Shown here: positions 44,133-53,445 of the stretch, piece after piece
Layout: each line of letters opens with the position of its first letter
Numbering within the stretch: position 1 is the stretch's first letter
Program-made: the position numbers and the translations under genes
The notes under the pieces: model-generated
The model's database searches: none
The model's input: only the letters and a program-made list of their open reading frames with translations
Told to the model about the DNA's origin: nothing
Source: Caballeronia sp. SBC1
GTDB taxonomy: Bacteria > Pseudomonadota > Gammaproteobacteria > Burkholderiales > Burkholderiaceae
Reading direction: 5' to 3'
DNA: 64,000 nt
Assembly: GCF_011493005.1 (NCBI RefSeq)
Contig: NZ_CP049158.1
Location: 558,001-622,000, forward strand

Positions 44133-45596
44133 ATGCAAACGCAACTATTCATCAATGGCCGCTTCGTTCCCGCCGAGAGCGGTGAAACGCTGCCATCGCT
44201 CAACCCGCACGACAACTCCGTAATCGCAAATGTGTCGATGGCCGGGCCTGCGGATATAGACCGCGCCGTCGCCGCGGCGAAAGCCGCGTTTCCGAAGTGG
44301 AGCAACATGGCGCCGATGGATCGCGGCCGCCTGCTGCTCAAGCTCGCCGACGCTATTGAAGCAAATGCCGATGAACTGGCCCGGCTCGAATCGCTGGATA
44401 CGGGCCATCCGATTCGCGATACACGCAATCTCGACGTGCCGCGCACGGCCGTCACATTCCGTTATTTCGGCGGCATGGCGGACAAGTTCGAAGGGACGGT
44501 TGTTCCAGTTGAAGCGGGCTTTCTGAACTATGTGATGCGCGAACCCGTCGGCGTGGTCGGACAGGTCGTGCCGTGGAATTTCCCGCTGATGTTCACCAGC
44601 TGGAAGATGGCGCCCGCGCTTGCGGCGGGTAATTGCGTGATCATGAAGCCGGCCGAACTCACGCCGCTTTCCAGCCTCGCGATTGCCGAACTGATGGCCG
44701 AGGTAGGTTTCCCGCCGGGCGTGGTCAACATCGTGCCTGGCCTGGGTCAGGTCGCAGGGCAATATATTGCCGAGCACCCGGAGATCAGCAAGGTGGTGTT
44801 CACCGGCTCGACCGCCGTCGGGCGCAAGGTCGTGCAGGCCTCGGCCGGCAATCTCAAGAAGGTGCAACTCGAACTGGGCGGCAAGGGAGCGAACGTCGTA
44901 TTCGCCGATGCCAATCTTGACGCTGTCGTGCAAGGCTCCGCGTTCGGTATCTTTCATAACCAGGGGCAGGCGTGCATTGCTGCATCGCGGCTGATCGTGC
45001 ATGAATCGGTCGCGGACGAACTGCTTGAGCGTTTTATCGCGCTGGCGCGCTCGATCAAGATTGGCGATCCGCTCGATCCGGCCACCGAGATGGGGCCGTT
45101 GACGTCGCGCCATCATCGGGACCGCGTGCTGTCTTATGTCGATGTCGCACGCGAACAGGGAGGCCGAATTCTCTCAGGCGGCAAGGCGCCGGATAGCGCC
45201 GCGCTAGCCAACGGTTGTTATGTAGAGCCGACTATTGTTGCCGCTAAGCCGACTGATCGCGTGTCGCAGGAAGAAGTATTCGGACCGTTCGTCACGGTGA
45301 GCACATTCGGGAGCGACGAAGAGGCTTTGGCCATTGCAAACGGCACCGAATACGGCCTGGGTGCGGGTATGTGGACACGTGACCTGCAACGCGCGCATCT
45401 CTTTGCACGTCAGTTGAAAAGCGGCATGGTCTGGATCAATTGCTACAAGCGCGTGAGCCCAGCGTCACCGTTCGGTGGAGTGGGTTCGAGCGGATATGGC
45501 CGAGAGATGGGCTTTGAAGTCATGCGCGAATACACGCAGCCGAAGTCGGTCTGGGTGAACGTCGACGCCAACATTCCGCCTTACTACCCGCGCTGA
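44133..45596 (+). CDS. pnpD/hapE-like: 4-Hydroxymuconic semialdehyde dehydrogenase (ALDH family)
   Basis: 487 residues from the ATG at 44133 (MQTQLFINGRF). E247 in ELGGKGANVV and C281 in GQACIAASR are the ALDH general base and nucleophile with the normal 34-residue spacing. NAD-binding region FTGSTAVGRKV is intact. In this pathway it oxidises 4-hydroxymuconic semialdehyde to maleylacetate. It lies between the dioxygenase and maleylacetate reductase genes, as in known pnp and hap clusters. Confidence 0.9.
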   Translation: MQTQLFINGRFVPAESGETLPSLNPHDNSVIANVSMAGPADIDRAVAAAKAAFPKWSNMAPMDRGRLLLKLADAIEANADELARLESLDTGHPIRDTRNLDVPRTAVTFRYFGGMADKFEGTVVPVEAGFLNYVMREPVGVVGQVVPWNFPLMFTSWKMAPALAAGNCVIMKPAELTPLSSLAIAELMAEVGFPPGVVNIVPGLGQVAGQYIAEHPEISKVVFTGSTAVGRKVVQASAGNLKKVQLELGGKGANVVFADANLDAVVQGSAFGIFHNQGQACIAASRLIVHESVADELLERFIALARSIKIGDPLDPATEMGPLTSRHHRDRVLSYVDVAREQGGRILSGGKAPDSAALANGCYVEPTIVAAKPTDRVSQEEVFGPFVTVSTFGSDEEALAIANGTEYGLGAGMWTRDLQRAHLFARQLKSGMVWINCYKRVSPASPFGGVGSSGYGREMGFEVMREYTQPKSVWVNVDANIPPYYPR

Positions 45597-45598
45597 TC

Positions 45599-46657
45599 AT
45601 GGACCCGTTCATCTATCAGGGCTTGCCTTCGCGTGTGGTGTTTGGTGCAGGCAGCATTGTCCACCTCGAGCGCGAGATCGATTTGCTGGGGGCTAAACGA
45701 GCCATCGTGCTGTCCGCACCGCAGCAGCGCGAACAGGCCGAAGCGTTCGCCGCGCGACTCGGGTCGCGGGCGGTTGGCGTGTTTTCGAAGGCAGTCATGC
45801 ATGTGCCTGTCGAGACCGCGCAGGAGGCCAGCGATTACGCCGCGAAGCTGGGCGCGGACTGTGCCGTGGCAATAGGTGGTGGGTCCACAACCGGACTCGG
45901 CAAGGCAATCGCACTGACTACCTCCCTGCCGATTATTGCAATTCCGACCACGTATGCAGGCTCGGAAATGACGCCTGTCTACGGACTCACTGAAGCCGGC
46001 TTGAAGAAGACCGGGCGCGACCTGCGGGTGTTGCCGAAGACGGTGATCTACGATCCTGAGCTGACGCTGTCGCTGCCAGCCTCGCTTTCCGTCACAAGCG
46101 GCATCAACGCAATCGCGCACGCGGCCGAGGGGCTCTACGCGCAAGATGCAAATCCGATTACCGGATTGATGGCGGAGGAGGGCATTCGCGCGCTGGGAGC
46201 AGGCATAGGCCGCGTCGTTTCCCGCCTTGATGATCTCGATGCCCGCGCCGATTGCCTCTACGGCGCGTGGCTGTGCGGTGCCGTGCTCGGCAGCGTTGGC
46301 ATGGCGTTGCATCACAAGCTGTGCCACACGCTCGGTGGCACCTTCAACTTGCCGCACGCCGAGACACACACCATCGTGTTGCCGCATGCGCTTGCGTACA
46401 ACCGCGAAGCCGCGCCGCACGCCATGCAGCGGATCGCGCGTGCGCTTGGGGCACCGGATGCGGCGCTTGGCGTGTTCGATCTCGCCCGTGACAACGGTGC
46501 ACCGACGGCATTGAAGGATATTGGCCTGAAGGAATCGGATATTGGCGTGGCGCTGGATATCGCGTTGAAGAACCCCTACTGGAATCCGAGGCCGATCGAG
46601 CGTGCCGCATTGCGGGCCTTGCTCGAAGCCGCTTACGAGGGCCGCCGCCCGAACTGA
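45599..46657 (+). CDS. pnpE/hapG-like: Maleylacetate reductase
   Basis: 352 residues, starting 3 bp after the dehydrogenase stop. Iron-ADH-like fold with GGGSTTGLGKAIAL for NAD(P)H, IPTTYAGSEMTPVYGLTE and LCHTLGGTFNLPHAETHT, the maleylacetate-reductase versions of the motifs. It reduces maleylacetate to beta-ketoadipate, which enters central metabolism via succinyl-CoA and acetyl-CoA. Confidence 0.9.
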   Translation: MDPFIYQGLPSRVVFGAGSIVHLEREIDLLGAKRAIVLSAPQQREQAEAFAARLGSRAVGVFSKAVMHVPVETAQEASDYAAKLGADCAVAIGGGSTTGLGKAIALTTSLPIIAIPTTYAGSEMTPVYGLTEAGLKKTGRDLRVLPKTVIYDPELTLSLPASLSVTSGINAIAHAAEGLYAQDANPITGLMAEEGIRALGAGIGRVVSRLDDLDARADCLYGAWLCGAVLGSVGMALHHKLCHTLGGTFNLPHAETHTIVLPHALAYNREAAPHAMQRIARALGAPDAALGVFDLARDNGAPTALKDIGLKESDIGVALDIALKNPYWNPRPIERAALRALLEAAYEGRRPN

Positions 46658-46720
46658 TGCGCGCTGAGCCAGGCACGCAAGAAGGCCGGCTCAGCCCATA
46701 AAAGACTGAAGGAGACAAAC

Positions 46721-48010
46721 ATGGACGATCATTCCATCTACGGCGCTCGTCGTTATTTCGTGAAGCTCGCGGCGGGCGGTGCGCTTGTCGCGGCTTCACC
46801 CCTGTTTGCGCGCATCGCGAGCGCGGCCAGTCCGCGCACGCTGAAGATTGGCTACGTGTCGCCGCAAACTGGCCCGCTCGCACCATTCGGCGAAGCCGAT
46901 CGTTTTGTCATCGGACAGATGCAGGCGGCGCTGAAAAACGGCATTGCGATCAACGGAAAGCAGTATCCGGTCACCATCCTTGTCAAGGACAGCCAGTCGA
47001 ATCCGAACCGCGCCGGCGAGGTGGCGAATGATCTGATCCTGAAGGACAAGGTCGACATCATGCTGGTTTCGGGTACGCCGGAGACGGCCAATCCCGTAAG
47101 CGACGCGTGCGAGATCAACGAGATGCCGTGCGTCTCCACGGTCGTCCCGTGGCAACCGTGGTTCTTCGGCAGGAAGGGCGATCCCAAGAAGGGTTTCCGT
47201 TTTACGTACCACTTCTTCTGGGGCCTTGAAGATGTGATCGCCGTGTACACCGGCATGTGGCAATCGGTGCAGACCAACAAGTCGGTCGGAGGACTCTTTC
47301 CAAACGACGGTGACGGCAACGCATGGGGCGACGGCAAGCTCGGCTTCCCGCCCGTACTCGCGCAAAAGGGCTTTACGTTGAAGGACCCCGGCCGCTTTCA
47401 ATCCATGACGCAGGACTTCTCGGCACAAATCGCAGCGTTCAAGCAAGGCAGCGCACAGATCGTGACGGGCGTCGTGATTCCGCCCGACGCGAAGAATTTC
47501 CTCGTGCAGGCGCGCCAACAGGGTTTCAAGCCGAAGGTTATTTCGATCGGAAAGGCACTCCTGTTTCCCACTTCGATAGAAGCGCTCGGCGATCTTGGTG
47601 ACGGTCTCTCCACGGAAGTGTGGTGGTCGCCCTCCCACCCGTTCAAGTCGTCGCTGACGGGGCAGTCGGCCCGCCAGTTAGCCGATGCGTACGAGAAGGC
47701 GACATCGAAACAATGGACCCAGCCTATCGGGTTCGCGCACGCACTGTTTGAGATCGCGGTGGACGCGCTCAAGCGTAGCAAGGACGTGGACTCGAACGAA
47801 GCGATTCGCGACGCGGTGGCATCGACGAAGCTCGATACGGTCGTCGGTCACGTTGCATGGGGAAGCGGGCCGGTGAAGAACGTGGCGAAGACCCCGCTGG
47901 TTGGTGGTCAGTGGATCAAGGGGCAGACGCATCGCTTCGACCTCGCGATCGTGAACAACCAGCTCGCGCCGAACGTGCCGCTGTCAGGCCCGCTCAAGTT
48001 GATTGGCTAG
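46721..48010 (+). CDS. ABC transporter substrate-binding protein (Liv/urea type)
   Basis: 429 residues. A twin-arginine signal (GARRYFVKLAAGGALVA) precedes mature RTLKIGYVSPQTGPLAPF, so export is probably Tat-dependent. Family-6 type I binding fold with DSQSNPNRAGEVANDLILK. It belongs to the hydroquinone operon: aromatic acids and phenols are known ligands of some Liv-type binding proteins, so the substrate is likely an aromatic. Confidence 0.9.
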   Translation: MDDHSIYGARRYFVKLAAGGALVAASPLFARIASAASPRTLKIGYVSPQTGPLAPFGEADRFVIGQMQAALKNGIAINGKQYPVTILVKDSQSNPNRAGEVANDLILKDKVDIMLVSGTPETANPVSDACEINEMPCVSTVVPWQPWFFGRKGDPKKGFRFTYHFFWGLEDVIAVYTGMWQSVQTNKSVGGLFPNDGDGNAWGDGKLGFPPVLAQKGFTLKDPGRFQSMTQDFSAQIAAFKQGSAQIVTGVVIPPDAKNFLVQARQQGFKPKVISIGKALLFPTSIEALGDLGDGLSTEVWWSPSHPFKSSLTGQSARQLADAYEKATSKQWTQPIGFAHALFEIAVDALKRSKDVDSNEAIRDAVASTKLDTVVGHVAWGSGPVKNVAKTPLVGGQWIKGQTHRFDLAIVNNQLAPNVPLSGPLKLIG

Positions 48011-48022
48011 AGGGAGGCGAGC

Positions 48023-48745
48023 ATGAGTTGCGTTCTCAGATTGACCGGTGTGTCGAAGAGCTACGGTGCGCTGAAGGTCACCGACAACATCAGCTTCGCG
48101 ATCGAGCAAGGCGAGACCTACGGCATTCTCGGACCGAACGGCGCGGGCAAGACCACACTATTTAACCTCATCAGTGGTGACGTGCGGCCGGACGCCGGCA
48201 CGATCGAATTCGATGGAGCCAATATCGGCAAGCTGGCGCCGTACCGCCGATGTATAGCGGGCATCGGCCGGTCGTATCAGGTGCCGCGGCCATTCGGCGG
48301 CATGACGGTCTTCGAGAACCTGCTGGTGGGCGCCACCTTTGGCGGCGCGCTGAAGGAACGTGAAGCGGCCGACCTGTGTGTCGATGTCCTCGAGCGCACC
48401 GGTCTCAAGCGCCGTGCGGACCAACTGGCTGGCACGCTTACGCTGCTGGACCGCAAGCGTCTTGAACTCGCTCGCGCGCTGGCGACCCGGCCGAAACTGC
48501 TGCTGCTTGATGAAATAGCGGGTGGCCTGACGGAGCGCGAGACACACGAACTCGTCGATGAAATTCGCAGCGTGAAGGAGCGGGGAGTGACGATCGTATG
48601 GATCGAGCATGTGGTGCATGCGCTGCTCGCCGTCGCCGACCGGTTACTGGTCATCCATTTTGGCAAGCACCTTGCCCAGGGCAGCCCGGCAGCCGTGATG
48701 GACGACCCCGAAGTCAGGCGCGTCTATCTTGGCCTGGAGGGTTGA
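48023..48745 (+). CDS. livG: Liv-type ABC transporter ATPase (LivG)
   Basis: 240 residues. Walker A is GPNGAGKTT, Walker B is LLLLDEIAGGL and H-loop is IEHVVHALL. The signature motif is altered: where LSYGQQR is usual it reads LTLLDRKRLELARAL, a variation seen in LivG. It starts 12 bp after the binding-protein stop. Confidence 0.9.
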   Translation: MSCVLRLTGVSKSYGALKVTDNISFAIEQGETYGILGPNGAGKTTLFNLISGDVRPDAGTIEFDGANIGKLAPYRRCIAGIGRSYQVPRPFGGMTVFENLLVGATFGGALKEREAADLCVDVLERTGLKRRADQLAGTLTLLDRKRLELARALATRPKLLLLDEIAGGLTERETHELVDEIRSVKERGVTIVWIEHVVHALLAVADRLLVIHFGKHLAQGSPAAVMDDPEVRRVYLGLEG

Positions 48746-48747
48746 TC

Positions 48748-49455
48748 ATGCCGGCCATTCTTGAAACTCACGGCCTGACCGCTTTTTATGGGGATTTCCA
48801 GGCGCTTTTCGGCATTGATGTCACGGTCGAGCGCGGCGAGGTGATTGCGCTGATTGGGTCGAACGGTGCGGGGAAGTCCACCTTACTGAAGGCGCTGGCC
48901 GGACTGTTGCCTGCGCCTGCGCAGCAGATTGTTTATAAGGGTGAGGCGGTCGGCGGCGTGGCTGCCGCACGTATTGTCGGAATGGGGATCGCGCTTGTGC
49001 CTGAGGGGCGGCGGCTGTTCGCGAGTCTGTCCGTTGAGGAAAACCTCTTGCTCGGCGCATATTCTTCGCGGCCCGGTCGATGGACCCTTGACACGGTCTA
49101 TGCGCTTTTCCCCATCCTGAAGGAGCGGCGCCACCGTCCGGCAACCGCGTTGTCCGGTGGCCAACAGCAGATGGTGGCACTCGGTCGTGCATTGATGAGT
49201 AATCCAGATCTTCTCATGTGCGATGAGCTTTCACTTGGTCTCGCACCGGTCGTGGTCAGGGAAATCTATGCAGCGCTGCCGTCGATTGTTGCGGACGGTA
49301 TGAGCGCGATCATCGTCGAGCAGGACGTGCAACTGGCGCGACGCGTGTCGAAGCGATTCTATTGCTTTCAGGAGGGCCGCGTGTCGTTGGCGGGCGCGTC
49401 GGCGGAAGTTTCCGACGAGGCTATTACGCAAGCTTATTTCGGAGCGGTGTCATGA
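48748..49455 (+). CDS. livF: Liv-type ABC transporter ATPase (LivF)
   Basis: 235 residues from the ATG at 48748. Walker A is GSNGAGKST, signature LSGGQQQMVALGRAL, Walker B DLLMCDELSLGL and H-loop VEQDVQLA. Second ATPase of the importer. It starts 2 bp after livG and overlaps livH by ATGA. Confidence 0.92.
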   Translation: MPAILETHGLTAFYGDFQALFGIDVTVERGEVIALIGSNGAGKSTLLKALAGLLPAPAQQIVYKGEAVGGVAAARIVGMGIALVPEGRRLFASLSVEENLLLGAYSSRPGRWTLDTVYALFPILKERRHRPATALSGGQQQMVALGRALMSNPDLLMCDELSLGLAPVVVREIYAALPSIVADGMSAIIVEQDVQLARRVSKRFYCFQEGRVSLAGASAEVSDEAITQAYFGAVS

Positions 49456-50318
49456 GTTCAATCTTCAATATCCTCTTGCAAGGCGTGCTGCTTGGGGCGC
49501 TTTATGCGCTCTTCGCAATGGGTCAGTCACTGGTGTTCGGTGTCATGCGCCTGACCAATACCGCGCATGGTGACTTCATCGTGCTGCTGGTGTTCGTCTT
49601 GTTCGTGCTGACCAACCTGGCTCATATGCCGCTGTGGGCTGCCGTCCCGGTGTTGATCGGGATTGCGTTCTGCGCGGGATATGCACTGCAATACGCCGTG
49701 CTCAATCGGGTCAGCGGCCGTGACCCCTTGCCATCGCTTGTCGTCACCTTCGGCCTCTCGATCGTGATTCAGAACGTGCTGCAGGAAGTGTTTTCCGCAG
49801 ACCCGCGCGCGCTAGCAACCGGTGGCTTTGAGTCCATGAGCATCGCGTTGCCCGGTGGGATAGCGCTCGGACTCCTGCCACTTCTTACGTTTGCCGTCAC
49901 GGTGGCGGCCACGCTTGGGCTGCAGTGGCTCTTTGGCCGCACGCCACTCGGCCGGGTCTTTCGCGCTACTTCAGACGATCGCGAGATCGTGCAACTGATG
50001 GGCGTCTCGCCACGCAGGACGTTCGCCCTCGCAATGGGCATCGCGTTCGTGCTGATCGCGCTTGCCGCCACGCTTTATGCCATGCGTACGGCCGTTTCTC
50101 CGTCCGATGGCCCCTCGCTGCTGCTCTATGCGTTCGAGGCGGTGATCATCGGCGGGATGGGTTCGTTCTGGGGAACGTTCCTCGGCGGAGTCGCACTCGG
50201 CGTTGCTCAGCAGATCGGTTTTTACATCGACCCGGGCTGGGGCATCTGGCTGGGGCACGTGCTGTTTCTGGCTCTGCTGACGATCCGGCCGCAAGGCCTG
50301 TTGCCCAAGACCGCGTGA
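49452..50318 (+). CDS. livH: Liv-type ABC transporter permease (LivH)
   Basis: 288 residues from the ATG overlapping the livF stop. About eight membrane helices with the LivH signature ALFAMGQSLVFGVMRLTNTAHG at the start and AVIIGGMGSFWGTFLGG near the end. It pairs with LivM. Confidence 0.92.
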   Translation: MSSIFNILLQGVLLGALYALFAMGQSLVFGVMRLTNTAHGDFIVLLVFVLFVLTNLAHMPLWAAVPVLIGIAFCAGYALQYAVLNRVSGRDPLPSLVVTFGLSIVIQNVLQEVFSADPRALATGGFESMSIALPGGIALGLLPLLTFAVTVAATLGLQWLFGRTPLGRVFRATSDDREIVQLMGVSPRRTFALAMGIAFVLIALAATLYAMRTAVSPSDGPSLLLYAFEAVIIGGMGSFWGTFLGGVALGVAQQIGFYIDPGWGIWLGHVLFLALLTIRPQGLLPKTA

Positions 50319-50340
50319 TGAGCGCCGGGAGGTTAATCAC

Positions 50341-51405
50341 ATGAACGTCTCTGAACGACATTTCGAAATCCGGCGCGCAACAAGGGCGAGCAGGGTGGCC
50401 GTGCTTGCGCTGTTGATTGTCGCTGTGCTGGTCGCGAGTTTTCCCTATTGGGCCGGCCGTGACACCTTGCGCGACTTCACGCAAATTGCTGCGTATCTGG
50501 TCTTCGCCATGATGTGGAACCTGCTCGCAGGTTACGGCGGCATGGTGTCGATCGGCCAACAGGCGTATTTCGGTATTGGCGGTTACGCCATGCTGATACT
50601 CGCGAACTACGGCGGCTTGTCGCCCTTTGTAGCCGTGCCGGTGGCTGGCGCTATAGCCGCACTGATCGCGGTGCCGGTCTCGCTGGTCGCGTTCCGGCTG
50701 GAGGGCGGGTACTTCGCCATAGGCACATGGGTGATCGCGGAGGTCTTCCGCCTGACTATGGCAAACCTGTCGTGGCTCGGTGGTGGGTCGGGCACAAGCT
50801 TGACGGCGCTACAAGACGTACCGAGGTCACTGCGCGAATCGCTGACGTTGTGGTTGGCACTGGCAATTGTGGTTGTCACTATCGGCTTGCTGTACGCCTT
50901 CCTGCGCTCGAAACGGGGCCTCGCGCTCACTGCCATGCGCGACAACGCGGTGGCGGCGAACAGTCAGGGTGTTGATGTGAAACGTGCCAGGTTTAGCGTG
51001 TATCTCGTGTCGTCAGGCGGCGCCGCGCTCGCGGGTGGGCTCTATTTTGTAAGCAATCTTCGGATCTCACCCGACGCCGCGTTCTCCGTGAACTGGACCG
51101 CTTTTGCGATTTTCATCGTGATGATTGGCGGGTTGGGGACGCTTGAAGGGCCGATCATTGGCACGCTGATATTTTTCCTGTTGAACAAGTTCCTGTCGGA
51201 TTTCGGGACCTGGTATTTGATCGGACTGGGCACGCTCGCCATCGTCGTCACGATGTTTTTTCCTCAAGGTCTGTGGGGTTATGTATCGCGACGGTTCGGG
51301 CTGCAGCTTTTCCCCGTGGGCCGGCGTGTTGTGTTCCATGATCCAGGGACCATGGTTCTGCCCGCGCGCAAGGAATCAGCGAATCCCCGGCACGCAGCGC
51401 ACTGA
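50341..51405 (+). CDS. livM: Liv-type ABC transporter permease (LivM)
   Basis: 354 residues. Membrane helices with MMWNLLAGYGGMVSIGQQAY and GGLGTLEGPIIGTLI motifs. 22 bp after livH. C-terminal cytoplasmic tail of about 40 residues is polar. It completes the importer for the hydroquinone pathway. Confidence 0.92.
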   Translation: MNVSERHFEIRRATRASRVAVLALLIVAVLVASFPYWAGRDTLRDFTQIAAYLVFAMMWNLLAGYGGMVSIGQQAYFGIGGYAMLILANYGGLSPFVAVPVAGAIAALIAVPVSLVAFRLEGGYFAIGTWVIAEVFRLTMANLSWLGGGSGTSLTALQDVPRSLRESLTLWLALAIVVVTIGLLYAFLRSKRGLALTAMRDNAVAANSQGVDVKRARFSVYLVSSGGAALAGGLYFVSNLRISPDAAFSVNWTAFAIFIVMIGGLGTLEGPIIGTLIFFLLNKFLSDFGTWYLIGLGTLAIVVTMFFPQGLWGYVSRRFGLQLFPVGRRVVFHDPGTMVLPARKESANPRHAAH

Positions 51406-51457
51406 GAAAAGCGCGATGAACGACCCGCAGAACCGGATTGCAAAGGAGTGAGGTGCC

Positions 51458-51787
51458 ATGGACGAAAGAGCGAGCAACAGAGTGCCCCTCTGTGATCTCG
51501 ACGACGTGCCCGACGGTGGCGGTCTTGAAGCAGGGACCGAAGTCGTGGTGCTACGCAGAGGGGACACAGCGTGGGCTTATCGCAACGTATGCCCGCACTT
51601 CTCCATACCGTTGAACTATGAACCGAACACGTTTTGCGCCTATGGCGGCGAGCTTCTCATGTGCGCCCATCACAGCGCGATGTTCCGGTTCGACGACGGC
51701 GTGTGCGTTGACGGTCCGTGCCTTGGCGCACGCCTGACACCCGTGCCTATCCGCTTCGAAGGAAGAAGAATATTTGCCGATGAATAG
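51458..51787 (+). CDS. Rieske [2Fe-2S] ferredoxin
   Basis: 109 residues. C45-x-H47 (NVCPHFSIPL) and C69-x2-H72 (MCAHHSAMF) form the Rieske cluster. It is last in the hydroquinone operon. Rieske ferredoxins donate electrons to oxygenases, but no oxygenase component is nearby. It may serve a ring hydroxylase encoded elsewhere, or keep the oxidation-sensitive Fe(II) of the hydroquinone dioxygenase reduced, by analogy with the ferredoxin that reactivates catechol 2,3-dioxygenase. Both roles are inference. Confidence 0.88.
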   Translation: MDERASNRVPLCDLDDVPDGGGLEAGTEVVVLRRGDTAWAYRNVCPHFSIPLNYEPNTFCAYGGELLMCAHHSAMFRFDDGVCVDGPCLGARLTPVPIRFEGRRIFADE

Positions 51788-51822
51788 ACTACTCGTTTAG
51801 CCGCGCAAGAGAGCTTGCTATT

Positions 51823-51867
51823 CGTTCAAGCTAACCAACGACCCGGCCGCTTCGTTACGCTTGAACG
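51823..51867. terminator. Possible bidirectional hairpin between convergent genes
   Basis: CGTTCAAGC at 51823-51831 pairs with GCTTGAACG at 51859-51867, with TAAC/GTTA continuing the stem inward. It lies in the 139-bp convergent gap. No T-run is present. Confidence 0.4.
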
Positions 51868-51926
51868 CCTCGGTGTCCCTATACCTCTCGCCGGGGTGTC
51901 CGGCCAGCCTGCGAGTGTTGATCCGT

Positions 51927-52955
51927 TCACTTGGCATCGGCCTGGCCCAGCGTCTTCTGCGCTTCTGCAGCGTTGTCCTTGCTGACGAGAATCGATGGCA
52001 CATAGGTGGCGAGCGGCAGCGTGTGATCGCCCGCCAGATAGCGGGCTACGTTGTCCACAGCAGTCTTGCCGATCAGATAAGGCTGTTGGGCGACCACCGC
52101 CGAGGCGCTGGATTGAGGGTTCTTGACGAGCGCGACGAAGTCGGGACTGCCGTCGACCGCGTAGGTCCTGATCTCTGAGCGATGCGCCGCGTCAACAGCC
52201 TGCGTCGCGCCGATCTGCGGTATATCCCACCCTGCCCATATAGCCTGAACGGTGCCGGTCGGATACTTGGCCAGCAACTGGCTGACCTGCGAGTAAGCGT
52301 CCTGCACGGTATTCGGGATCACGTCGCGCAGCTCGGGCTGAATGATCTTGATCTTCGGATACCACTTCAGCACCTCGCGCAACTGGTCGTAGCGCATGGC
52401 CATGACCGGCACGCCGTAGAAACCGTTGAAGACGAGAATATTGCCTTCGCCATGCAGATCGTTGACCAGCTTCAACGCAAGTTGCTCACCAATATAGAAA
52501 TTATCCGATGTCGTTACGTTGATGCTCGACGGGCTGGCGGTATCGACCGTAAATAGCGGAATGCCCGCTTCACGGATTTTCTTGAGCAAGGGTTCGAGCA
52601 CGGCCGCGGTGCCAAGCTGTTCAATGATGGCGTCGGGCTTTTCCGCGATCAGCGCCTGGAGCTGCGCGATCTGTTGGCTATCCTTGCGACCGCCGTCAAG
52701 CGCTATGGGTATTCCACCAAGACGCTTCACCTCATCAATTTGTCCCTTATAAGCCTTCAAGTCCCAGTAATGCTCGGTTCCTGCAACGGAGATGCCAATC
52801 CGCTTGCCCTTAAGCGACGGTGCGTCAGCCGCTGCCGGTGCACAGAGCGCAGCGCTTGTGAGAAGGACAGCCAGCGTGGCAAGCACGCGCCCAAAAAACG
52901 GTCCGTGAGCTTTCAGGGAAGCATGGAACCGTTCTGTACTTTTTCTCTTAACCAT
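51927..52955 (-). CDS. Sugar-type ABC substrate-binding protein (RbsB family), orphan
   Basis: 342 residues from the ATG at 52955; a TTG at 52976 is the alternative start and neither has a clear ribosome site. A signal peptide of about 40 residues with RVLATLAVLLTSAALCAPAAADA is followed by LKGKRIGISVAGTEHYWDLK and a family-4 periplasmic-binding fold (LFTVDTASPS, AVDGSPDFVALVKN). It stands alone on the minus strand between two unrelated operons, so its ATPase and permease are elsewhere; the rhamnose importer at 60602 is the nearest candidate but is 8 kb away on the other strand. Confidence 0.87.
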   Translation of the reverse strand: MVKRKSTERFHASLKAHGPFFGRVLATLAVLLTSAALCAPAAADAPSLKGKRIGISVAGTEHYWDLKAYKGQIDEVKRLGGIPIALDGGRKDSQQIAQLQALIAEKPDAIIEQLGTAAVLEPLLKKIREAGIPLFTVDTASPSSINVTTSDNFYIGEQLALKLVNDLHGEGNILVFNGFYGVPVMAMRYDQLREVLKWYPKIKIIQPELRDVIPNTVQDAYSQVSQLLAKYPTGTVQAIWAGWDIPQIGATQAVDAAHRSEIRTYAVDGSPDFVALVKNPQSSASAVVAQQPYLIGKTAVDNVARYLAGDHTLPLATYVPSILVSKDNAAEAQKTLGQADAK

Positions 52956-53445
52956 GTTGAATGAAATTCTGCGCAATGAATGAAGGGCGTAAAACCCAGC
53001 GTGGACGTCTCAATCCCATCATTGTATTTTCCTTGGGCGTAGCGGCCGTGAAATGCGTGAATCCTGCGCCAAAACAAAGCTTGGCGGAGCTTTGCTGACT
53101 CGCAGGAAAGACACGTCGAGAATGACAGAAGGATAGTTCCAGAACCATTGGTGTTGGCGCTGAGGACCGTTTGAAATATACGATCAACCCGCAGACAATC
53201 AACCTGGACAGGGGCCGGTTTTCAATCAGCTTTTAACTAGACTAATCAGGATGCCTTAGAGCATGAAGGCGAGGATGAAAGACGAGGTATGAACAAGGGA
53301 TGAAAAAATTTTAGAAGGTTTGTAGATTTGGAGAAACCAACGGAAAAATCCCGCGCAGGCAAAGCACCTGCGCGGGATTTTGGTCAAACAAATTGCGGTT
53401 ATTGCCACCCGGTGTAATTAAAGTGTCGGCCCGGTGCGTATGCGG
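52956..53445. other. Intergenic region upstream of the orphan binding protein
   Basis: 490 bp, the lowest GC content of this part. It contains the promoter region of the binding protein (toward 52956) and the terminator at 53345-53381. No gene is supported. Confidence 0.45.
53345..53381. terminator. Intrinsic terminator (15-bp stem)
   Basis: 53345-53359 and 53367-53381 are perfect inverted copies with a 7-nt loop, bordered by AAAA and TTTT, so it works in both directions. It ends the transcript of the GlsB-family gene at 53446-53715. Confidence 0.92.
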
